Origin: Gluconacetobacter tumulicola
Lineage (GTDB): Bacteria > Pseudomonadota > Alphaproteobacteria > Acetobacterales > Acetobacteraceae
DNA length: 64,000 nucleotides
Direction of reading: 5' to 3'
Assembly: GCF_014174215.1 (NCBI RefSeq)
Contig: NZ_JABEQL010000006.1
Span: 143,171 to 207,170, forward strand
Position 1 is the first letter of the stretch, and each line of letters opens with the position of its first letter. Of this stretch, positions 57,435-64,000 are shown piece after piece. The notes under the pieces are model-generated. The model saw nothing but the letters and a program-made list of their open reading frames with translations. It ran no database searches and was not told where the DNA came from. A program made the position numbers and the translations under genes.

Positions 57435-58889
57435 ATGGTCGAGCACATGCTGAAATTCGTCTCCGTGCCGCAGAGCCAGCCCGACAAGCGGCCGGCCGCG
57501 GAGCGGAATGGCGATTTCGACGAGATCTATCGCGCGTTCGCAGTGGAAAAGGCGGAACAGCAGGCCAGCCGCTGCTCGCAGTGTGGCGTGCCGTTCTGCT
57601 CGGTCCATTGCCCGCTGGGCAACAATATCCCCGACTGGCTGAAGATGACGGCCGAGGGGCGGCTGGAGGAAGCGTACGCGCTGTCTTCCGCCACCAACAA
57701 TTTCCCCGAGATCTGCGGCCGCATCTGCCCTCAGGACCGGTTGTGCGAGGGCAATTGCGTGATCGAGAAGGGGTTCGAGAGCGTCACCATCGGCGCGGTC
57801 GAACGCTTCATTACCGATACTGCCTTCGCCAAAGGCTGGGTGGAGCCGATCCGGCCGCCGGTCGAGCGCGAGACCTCGATCGGCATCGTCGGTGCCGGCC
57901 CCGGTGGCCTGGCCGCCGCGATGCAGTTCCGCCAGCAGGGTTATCAGGTGCATGTCTATGACCGGTACGACCGGATCGGCGGCCTGATGATCTATGGCAT
58001 TCCCGGCTTCAAGCTGGAGAAGGACATCGTTGCCCGCCGTCACCTCTATCTGGAGGAATCGGGGGTTCGGTTCCATCTGGGGGTGGACATCACGGATGGC
58101 GACGGGGACGGCACGCTCTCTTTCGCGACCCTGCGCGCCCGCCATGATGCGGTGCTGATCGCGACGGGTGTTTACAAGTCGCGCGATATCGGTGGGCCGG
58201 GTGCGGGGCTGGGGGGTATCGTCAAGGCACTGGATTATCTGACGATGTCCAACCGGCTGTCGCTGGGCGACGCGTTTGCCCCGGACGAGAGCGCGGCGCT
58301 GAATGCCGTCGGCAAGTCGGTGGTGGTGATCGGCGGTGGCGACACGGCGATGGATTGCGTGCGCACCGCCATCCGCCAGGGTGCGAAATCGGTCAAATGC
58401 CTCTATCGCCGCGACCGCGCGAACATGCCCGGCTCGATCCGCGAGGTGAAGAACGCCGAGGAGGAAGGTGTGTCCTTCGTCTGGCTGGCGGCGCCCGAGG
58501 CGTTCCTTGGAGATGGCAGCGTCAGCGGCGTACGCGCGGTGCGCATGAAGCTGGGCATGCCCGATGCCAGTGGCCGCCAGTCGGTCGAGCCGGTCGAGGA
58601 CAGTGGCTTCGTGCTGGAAGCCGATCTGGTGATCAAGGCGCTGGGTTTCGACCCCGAGCCGCTGCCGACCCTGTGGGGGCAGCCGGACCTGGCCGTGTCG
58701 CGCTGGGGCACGCTGCGGGTCGACCATGAGAGCTTCATGACCAGCCTGCCGGGCGTGTTCGCGGCGGGCGATATCGTGCGCGGGGCCAGCCTGGTGGTGT
58801 GGGCCATTCGCGATGGACGGGATGCGGCGGCGCAGATGCATCGCTGGCTGGAAAACCGGGCGGCCCAGTGCGCCCAGGCGGCGGAGTGA
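57435..58889 (+). CDS. gltD: Glutamate synthase (NADPH) small subunit
   Basis: Flavin and iron-sulfur subunit that passes electrons from NADPH to GltB. The 484-residue product has N-terminal cluster cysteines (CSQCGVPFCSVHCPLGNN, then CGRICPQDRLCEGNC). It has two dinucleotide folds (IGIVGAGPGGLAAAMQF; VVVIGGGDTAMDCV), and GVFAAGDIVRGASLVVWA closes the FAD site. ATG 57435 follows GGGGG; 57447 is also possible. Here gltD precedes gltB by five bases, the reverse of the E. coli order. Confidence 0.97.
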   Translation: MVEHMLKFVSVPQSQPDKRPAAERNGDFDEIYRAFAVEKAEQQASRCSQCGVPFCSVHCPLGNNIPDWLKMTAEGRLEEAYALSSATNNFPEICGRICPQDRLCEGNCVIEKGFESVTIGAVERFITDTAFAKGWVEPIRPPVERETSIGIVGAGPGGLAAAMQFRQQGYQVHVYDRYDRIGGLMIYGIPGFKLEKDIVARRHLYLEESGVRFHLGVDITDGDGDGTLSFATLRARHDAVLIATGVYKSRDIGGPGAGLGGIVKALDYLTMSNRLSLGDAFAPDESAALNAVGKSVVVIGGGDTAMDCVRTAIRQGAKSVKCLYRRDRANMPGSIREVKNAEEEGVSFVWLAAPEAFLGDGSVSGVRAVRMKLGMPDASGRQSVEPVEDSGFVLEADLVIKALGFDPEPLPTLWGQPDLAVSRWGTLRVDHESFMTSLPGVFAAGDIVRGASLVVWAIRDGRDAAAQMHRWLENRAAQCAQAAE

Positions 58890-58894
58890 CGGAC

Positions 58895-61800
58895 ATGGAC
58901 CAGTTGACCCAGGATCACGGATCGCGGGATGCCGGCCAGGAGTTCGTGGCCGAGTGGCATGAGAATGCGCAGGCGATTGCCGGGCTGTACGACGCCACGC
59001 AGGAGCGCGACGCCTGTGGTGTGGGCCTGATCGCCTCGCTGGACGGACGCAAGCGGCGCGAGGTGGTCAATGCCGGTATCGCCGCCCTGAAGGCCCTGTG
59101 GCATCGCGGCGCGGTCGATGCCGACGGCAAGACCGGGGATGGCGCGGGCATCCATCTGGAAATTCCGCAGGATTTCTTTGCCGAGGCGATCCATAGCGGT
59201 GGCGAGGGCTGCGTGGACACGCAGATCGCCGTCGGCATGGTTTTCCTGCCCAAGACGGATCTGGCGGCGCAGGAACGCTGCCGCCAGATCATCGAGACGG
59301 AGATCCTGGCCTTCGGGTATGGCATCTATGGCTGGCGGCAGGTGCCGATCGACACGTCGTGCATCGGTGAGAAGGCCAATGCCACCCGGCCCGAGATCGA
59401 GCAGATCATGATCCGCAACCTGCCGGGGCGGAACGAGGAAGAATTCGAGCGCGACCTGTATGTGATCCGCCGCCGGATCGAGAAGAGTGCCCAGGCCAAC
59501 TCGCTGGACCTGTATATCTGCTCGATGTCCTGCCGGTCGGTGATCTACAAGGGCATGTTCCTGGCCGAGAACCTGACGGATTTCTATCCCGACCTGCTCG
59601 ACCCGCGCTTCATCAGTCGCTTTGCGATCTATCACCAGCGCTATTCGACCAACACCTTCCCGACCTGGAAGTTGGCGCAGCCTTTCCGCCGGCTGGCGCA
59701 TAACGGCGAGATCAACACGATCTCGGGCAACGTCAACTGGATGAAAAGCCACGAGACGCGCCTGGCCGATCCGTTGCTGGACCCGGTGATGGAGGATCTG
59801 AAGCCCGTGGTGCAGGCCGCGGGGTCCGATACCGCGATGCTGGACAATGTGTTCGAGCTGCTGACCTTTGCCGGGCGCGACGCGCCGATGGTCAAGGCGC
59901 TGATGGTGCCGGCCAGTGTCGGCGGCAATTCGGGCATGCCGCAGAAGCACCAGGATCTGTACGCCTATTGCAATGCGGTGATGGAGCCGTGGGACGGGCC
60001 GGCGGCGCTGTGCGCCACCGATGGGCGCTGGGTTGTGGCCGGGCTGGACCGCAGCGGCCTGCGCCCCCTGCGCTATACCGTGACGGCGGACGGGCTGCTG
60101 ATCGTGGGCTCGGAAACCGGCATGGTGAAGGTTGCCGAGACCGACATCGTGCGGCGCGGGCGGCTTGGGCCGGGGCAGATGATCGGCCTCGACCTGCAGG
60201 AGGCGAAGCTCTACGGCCACGAGGCGCTGCTGGACCTGCTGGCCGGGCGCCGGGATTTCGGCGCCTGGGTGAAGAACATCCAGAAGATCGGCTCGGTAGT
60301 GCGGGCCGACGTGCAGGAGCCGGTGCTGTTCGGCCGGGATGAGCTGCGCCGCCGGCAGCTGGCGGTCGGTACGACCCTGGAGGAGCTGGAGACCATCCTG
60401 CATCCGATGGTCGAGACCGCCGCCGAGGCCATCGGCTCGATGGGTGACGACGCGCCGCTGGCGGTGCTGTCCTCGCGCTATCGGGGGCTGGCGCATTATT
60501 TCCGGCAGGCGTTCAGCCAGGTGACCAACCCGCCGATCGACAGTCTGCGCGAGACGCGGGTGATGAGCCTGCTGACCCGTCTGGGCAATCTGGGCAACAT
60601 CCTGGAGGAAACCGAGGTCCAGTGCGACCTGCTGCAACTGCCCAGCCCGGTGCTGACGAGCGGCGAATTCGAGGCGCTGCGCAGTTTCTGCGGCGACAGC
60701 GGCTTCGTGATCGACTGCACCTTTCCGGCGGCGGAGGGCGAGGCGGGGCTGCGCGAGGCGATCGCGCGTATTCGGCGCGAGGCAGAGGACCGGGTGCGCG
60801 AGGGCTGCACCCATCTGTTCCTGACCGATCAGGGGCAGTCGGCCGACCGGGCCTATATCCCGATGATCCTGGCCACGGCGGCGGTGCATACGCATCTGGT
60901 CCGCCAGTCGCTGCGGACCTTTACCTCGCTGAACGTGCGGTCGGCCGAGGCGCTGGACGTGCATGCCATCGCGGTGACGATCGGGGTCGGGGCGACCAGC
61001 ATCAACCCCTATCTGGCGCAGGAAAGCATTGCCGACCGGCTGCGGCGCGGCCTGTTCGGCGATATCTCGCTGCGCGAGGCGGTGGAACGCTATCGCAAGG
61101 CGGTGGACAAGGGGCTGCTGAAAGTGATGTCCAAGATGGGCATCTCGATCGTGTCGGCCTATCGCGGCGGGTATAATTTCGAGGCGATCGGGCTGTCGCG
61201 GGCGCTGACGGCGGAATTCTTCCCCGGCATGCCTTCGCGCATCTCGGGCATCGGCCTGTCGGGCATCGCGACCAACGTGATGAGCTTCCATCGGACCGCG
61301 TGGGACCAGACGGTGATCGCGCTGCCGGTGGGTGGGCAGTACAAGATGCGTCGCCATGGCGAGGTCCATGCGTTCGACGGCAATCTGATCCATATGCTGC
61401 AGACGGCGGTGGCGACCGACAGTTTCACGATCTATCGCCGCTATGCCGACGCGGTGCGGCGCCAGCCGCCGGTGGCGCTGCGCGACCTGCTGGATTTTCG
61501 GGGTGGGCGGACGCCGATCCCCGTCGAGGCGGTCGAAAGCATCACCCAGCTGCGCAAGCGGCTGATCGCGCCGGGGATCTCGCTGGGGGCGCTGAGCCCG
61601 GAGGCGCATGAGACCCTGTCGATCGCCATGAACCGGATCGGCGCGAAGTCGGATTCGGGCGAGGGGGGCGAGGACCCGTCGCGCGCCAAGCCGCGCCCGA
61701 ATGGGGACAATGCGTCTTCGGCCATCAAGCAGATCGCCTCGGGCCGCTTCGGGGTCACGGCGCAATATCTGAATGATTGCCGCGAGATCGAGATCAAGAT

Positions 61801-63442
61801 GGCGCAGGGCGCCAAGCCCGGCGAGGGTGGCCAGTTGCCGGGCTTCAAGGTGACGGGGCTGATCGCGAAGCTGCGGCATGCGACGCCGGGGGTGACGCTG
61901 ATTTCGCCGCCGCCGCATCATGACATCTATTCGATCGAGGATCTGGCGCAGCTTATCTACGACCTGAAGCAGATCAATCCCGAAGCCACGGTGACGGTGA
62001 AGCTGGTCGCGCGGTCGGGCATCGGCACCATCGCCGCCGGCGTGGCCAAGGCCAAGGCCGATGCGATCCTGATTTCCGGCCATAGTGGCGGCACCGGCGC
62101 CAGCCCGCAGAGTTCGGTCAAATATGCCGGCCTGCCGTGGGAGCTGGGGCTGGCGGAAGCGCATCAGGTGCTGATGCTGAACCGGCTGCGCCACCGGGTG
62201 AAGCTGCGCACCGATGGCGGGCTGAAGACCGGGCGCGACGTGGTGATCGCGGCGATGCTGGGGGCCGAGGAATTCGGCATCGGTACCGCCAGCCTAGTCG
62301 CCATGGGCTGCATCATGGTGCGGCAGTGCCATTCCAACACCTGCCCGGTCGGGGTCTGCACCCAGGACGAGGCGCTGCGCGCCAAGTTCGAGGGCTCGCC
62401 GGAGAAGGTGATCAACCTGTTCTCGTTCATCGCCGAGGATGTGCGCAACATTCTGGCGTCACTCGGCTTCTCGTCGCTGAACGAGATCATCGGGCGGACC
62501 GACCTGCTGAAGCAGGTGTCGCGCGGCGCGGATTATCTGGACGATCTGGACCTCAATTCGCTGCTGGCGCAGGCCGATCCGGGGCCGCATGCCCGCTATT
62601 GCACCCGGGAAGGACGCAATGAGGTACCGGAGACGCTGGACGCGCAGATGATCGCCGACGCTCGGCCGCTGTTCGACCATGGCGAGAAGATGCAGTTGCA
62701 CTACAACGTGCAGAACACGCACCGGGCGATCGGCACGCGCATTTCCTCGCTGATCGTGCGGCAGTTCGGCATGACGAAGCTGGCGCCGGGGCATCTGACG
62801 GTGCGTCTGCGCGGTTCGGCCGGCCAGTCGCTGGGGGCGTTCGCGGTCCAGGGGCTGAAGCTGGAAGTGCTGGGCGACGCCAACGATTATGTCGGCAAGG
62901 GCCTGTCGGGCGCGACCATTGTGGTGCGGCAGTCGCCGTCGTCGAACCTGGTGTCGAACGAGAACGCCATTATCGGCAACACGGTGCTGTATGGCGCGAC
63001 GGCGGGAGCGCTCTATGCCGCCGGCCAGGCGGGCGAGCGCTTTGCGGTGCGCAATTCCGGCGCTACGGCGGTGGTGGAAGGCTGCGGGTCGAACGGTTGC
63101 GAATACATGACGGGCGGCACCGTGGTGATTCTGGGTGAGGCGGGCGACAATTTCGGCGCGGGTTTCACCGGTGGCATGGCCTTCGTCTATGACGAGAACG
63201 GCACGTTCGAGCAGCGGATCAATCCCGATACGCTGCTGTGGAACCGTGTGGCTGACCCGAAATGGGAGGGTGTGCTGCGTGGGCTGGTGGAGACCCATGC
63301 GCGGGAGACGCACAGCCGCTTTGCCGCGCTGATGCTGCACAAGTGGGAGAATATCCTGCCGCGCTTCTGGCAGTTGGTGCCGCGCGAATATGCGAAGGTG
63401 ATCGGGTACAATCAGGTGACCGAAGTCGTGCGTAGTGCATAG
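58895..63442 (+). CDS. gltB: Glutamate synthase (NADPH) large subunit
   Basis: Makes two glutamates from glutamine and 2-oxoglutarate. The 1515-residue product has a 40-residue propeptide; Cys41 in RDACGVGLIASLDG should become the N-terminal nucleophile of the glutaminase domain after cleavage. Central and synthase domains follow: the FMN-binding region SGHSGGTGASPQSSVKYAG and the 3Fe-4S cysteines in MGCIMVRQCHSNTCPVGVC. The C-terminal GXGXG beta-helix includes VEGCGSNGCEYMTGG. It is translated right after gltD. Confidence 0.98.
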   Translation: MDQLTQDHGSRDAGQEFVAEWHENAQAIAGLYDATQERDACGVGLIASLDGRKRREVVNAGIAALKALWHRGAVDADGKTGDGAGIHLEIPQDFFAEAIHSGGEGCVDTQIAVGMVFLPKTDLAAQERCRQIIETEILAFGYGIYGWRQVPIDTSCIGEKANATRPEIEQIMIRNLPGRNEEEFERDLYVIRRRIEKSAQANSLDLYICSMSCRSVIYKGMFLAENLTDFYPDLLDPRFISRFAIYHQRYSTNTFPTWKLAQPFRRLAHNGEINTISGNVNWMKSHETRLADPLLDPVMEDLKPVVQAAGSDTAMLDNVFELLTFAGRDAPMVKALMVPASVGGNSGMPQKHQDLYAYCNAVMEPWDGPAALCATDGRWVVAGLDRSGLRPLRYTVTADGLLIVGSETGMVKVAETDIVRRGRLGPGQMIGLDLQEAKLYGHEALLDLLAGRRDFGAWVKNIQKIGSVVRADVQEPVLFGRDELRRRQLAVGTTLEELETILHPMVETAAEAIGSMGDDAPLAVLSSRYRGLAHYFRQAFSQVTNPPIDSLRETRVMSLLTRLGNLGNILEETEVQCDLLQLPSPVLTSGEFEALRSFCGDSGFVIDCTFPAAEGEAGLREAIARIRREAEDRVREGCTHLFLTDQGQSADRAYIPMILATAAVHTHLVRQSLRTFTSLNVRSAEALDVHAIAVTIGVGATSINPYLAQESIADRLRRGLFGDISLREAVERYRKAVDKGLLKVMSKMGISIVSAYRGGYNFEAIGLSRALTAEFFPGMPSRISGIGLSGIATNVMSFHRTAWDQTVIALPVGGQYKMRRHGEVHAFDGNLIHMLQTAVATDSFTIYRRYADAVRRQPPVALRDLLDFRGGRTPIPVEAVESITQLRKRLIAPGISLGALSPEAHETLSIAMNRIGAKSDSGEGGEDPSRAKPRPNGDNASSAIKQIASGRFGVTAQYLNDCREIEIKMAQGAKPGEGGQLPGFKVTGLIAKLRHATPGVTLISPPPHHDIYSIEDLAQLIYDLKQINPEATVTVKLVARSGIGTIAAGVAKAKADAILISGHSGGTGASPQSSVKYAGLPWELGLAEAHQVLMLNRLRHRVKLRTDGGLKTGRDVVIAAMLGAEEFGIGTASLVAMGCIMVRQCHSNTCPVGVCTQDEALRAKFEGSPEKVINLFSFIAEDVRNILASLGFSSLNEIIGRTDLLKQVSRGADYLDDLDLNSLLAQADPGPHARYCTREGRNEVPETLDAQMIADARPLFDHGEKMQLHYNVQNTHRAIGTRISSLIVRQFGMTKLAPGHLTVRLRGSAGQSLGAFAVQGLKLEVLGDANDYVGKGLSGATIVVRQSPSSNLVSNENAIIGNTVLYGATAGALYAAGQAGERFAVRNSGATAVVEGCGSNGCEYMTGGTVVILGEAGDNFGAGFTGGMAFVYDENGTFEQRINPDTLLWNRVADPKWEGVLRGLVETHARETHSRFAALMLHKWENILPRFWQLVPREYAKVIGYNQVTEVVRSA

Positions 63443-63458
63443 AGAACATTAGAGAGGT

Positions 63459-63829
63459 AGACCCCGTTTTTCGGACAGGGCGATAAGCCATAATCCGACC
63501 TGAGAGAGGGCGGGTTTATGGGTAAGGTTACGCAGAAACCGTATTCGGGTGAGTTCAAGTTGCGGGTCGCGCTGGAGGCGATCCGGGGTGAGCAGACGCT
63601 GGCGGAACTGGCGTCGACGTACGGCGTGCATCAGACGATGATCGCCCAATGGAAGCGTCAGGCGATCGAGGGCATGGCGAGCATCTTTTCTGGCAAGGTA
63701 GCACCGGAAGCGACAGTCAGCCCGGCCGACGTGGAGAAGCTGCATGCGAAGATCGGCCAATTGCTGGTGGAACGTGATTTTTTGCGCGATGCCTCTGTTC
63801 GGTTGGGCGTGATCAGAGGCGGCAAATGA
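63459..63829 (+). mobile_element. IS3-family element, left part
   Basis: Starting 17 bases after gltB, the GACCCCGTTTTTCGGACAGG stretch resembles the terminal repeats of IS3-group elements. It is followed by orfA. No orfB is recognisable afterwards, and the right end is not in view. The exact left boundary and the target duplication were not determined. Confidence 0.65.
63518..63829 (+). CDS. IS3-family transposase OrfA
   Basis: A 103-residue protein with the OrfA pattern: YSGEFKLRVALEAIRGEQTL, a helix-turn-helix around LAELASTYGVHQTMIAQWKRQ, then a leucine-zipper helix (VEKLHAKIGQLLVERDFLRD). It ends VRLGVIRGGK. OrfB, normally reached by -1 frameshifting, does not follow. The last few codons may come from the inserted IS256-type end. 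It is probably non-functional as a transposon. Confidence 0.88.
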   Translation: MGKVTQKPYSGEFKLRVALEAIRGEQTLAELASTYGVHQTMIAQWKRQAIEGMASIFSGKVAPEATVSPADVEKLHAKIGQLLVERDFLRDASVRLGVIRGGK

Positions 63830-64000
63830 GGGCCTATCCTGAATTTCGTGTGTTTGGTGTGATGCTGAGGAAGGAGAAGCATCATGGGTCCGACGCAAGA
63901 AGCCGGTGATCCCTGACGATGTTCTGGACCAGGTTCTGGCTGGTCGCGTGGTCCGCACTATGTCGGACGCGGACGCCCTTCTGGGCGATATGAAGAAAGC
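63830..64000 (+). mobile_element. IS256-family element, left end (continues past the window)
   Basis: The sequence right after the orfA stop (GGGCCTATCCTGAATTTCG) has the look of an IS256-group terminal repeat, and IS256-type transposase coding follows. It appears to have landed inside the IS3 element. The right end is outside the window, so the target duplication cannot be checked. Confidence 0.55.
63884..64000 (+). pseudogene. IS256-family (mutator-type) transposase, 5' part, probable +1 frameshift
   Basis: The frame read from 63893 on gives RKKPVIPDDVLDQVLAG and SDADALLGDMKK, the standard N-terminus of IS256 transposases. The only ATG with a good ribosome-binding site (AGGAAGGAG, start 63884) reads into a stop after ten codons. 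ATGGGTCCG would be in frame as ATGGTCCG, so one G appears to have been inserted straight after the start. Translation from a downstream GTG (63907 region) is an alternative. The gene is cut by the window edge. Confidence 0.65.

Noticed and set aside
58403..62194. 1263-codon open frame on the minus strand opposite gltB
   Set aside because: It lies wholly antisense to gltB/gltD, is rich in His/Arg/Gln and has no domain; it is a GC-skew shadow.

Overview
The window is about 64 kb of GC-rich (roughly 65 %) bacterial chromosome, almost all of it core housekeeping sequence. Gene content and protein style point to an alphaproteobacterium of the acetic-acid-bacteria family (Acetobacteraceae), probably near Gluconacetobacter/Komagataeibacter. 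The evidence is lpt-rpoN-hpf linkage, an unsplit P-protein in the gcv operon, a long Ala/Glu/Pro-rich RNase E, a GAAC-N7-GAAC SOS box at uvrA, and family-type extragenic repeats. The assignment is inferred from reading alone; no search was run.

Layout. 1-2.9 kb: a polar amino-acid ABC importer (ATPase cut by the window edge, plus a fused binding-protein/permease) divergent from an amidinotransferase-fold hydrolase. 3.1-9.4 kb: rne, a Tat-type amidase gene, and leuA preceded by a leucine-rich leader peptide. 9.5-10.3 kb: two tandem glycine-zipper lipoproteins. 10.7-17.0 kb: the mreBCD-mrdA-rodA rod-shape operon ending in a DUF3293 gene. 17.0-20.0 kb: glyQS on the minus strand. 20.1-22.4 kb: DUF2076, YidB-like and transglutaminase-like genes, with two terminators bracketing a possible small RNA. 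22.4-27.2 kb: tRNA-Lys, a cyclophilin, coaD, gyrA and ssb, with uvrA divergent and an SOS box between. 30.5-32.2 kb: speH-speE, with an upstream ORF, a long palindromic element and an internal terminator. 32.9-37.7 kb: gcvT-gcvH-gcvP behind a tandem glycine riboswitch. 38.5-45.7 kb: rpmH-rnpA-yidD-yidC-engB-argB-dapD-dapE plus a membrane protein. 45.7-48.1 kb: def-fmt-truA. 48.2-49.1 kb: Hsp20 and DUF1150. 49.2-55.5 kb (minus strand): rnd, kdsD-lptC-lptA-lptB and rpoN-hpf. 55.7-56.1 kb: two tRNA-Leu(CAG) copies inside a 130-bp tandem duplication. 56.3-63.4 kb: an NAD(P)-dependent epimerase-like protein, then gltD-gltB. 63.4-64 kb: an IS3-family orfA apparently interrupted by an IS256-family element that runs off the window.

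The genes serve central functions: cell-envelope elongation and LPS transport, leucine, arginine and lysine biosynthesis, glutamate synthesis, one-carbon metabolism (glycine cleavage), polyamine synthesis, translation and DNA topology/repair. I found no CRISPR array, phage, toxin or defence cluster, and nothing that reads as a wholly new system. The interesting material is regulatory and repeat-like: the leuA leader, the ORF coupled to speH, the speH-speE palindrome, the 14-bp repeat grown from the gcvT 3' end, a possible sRNA at 21.0 kb, a stand-alone HisKA-like 88-residue protein, and the nested insertion sequences.
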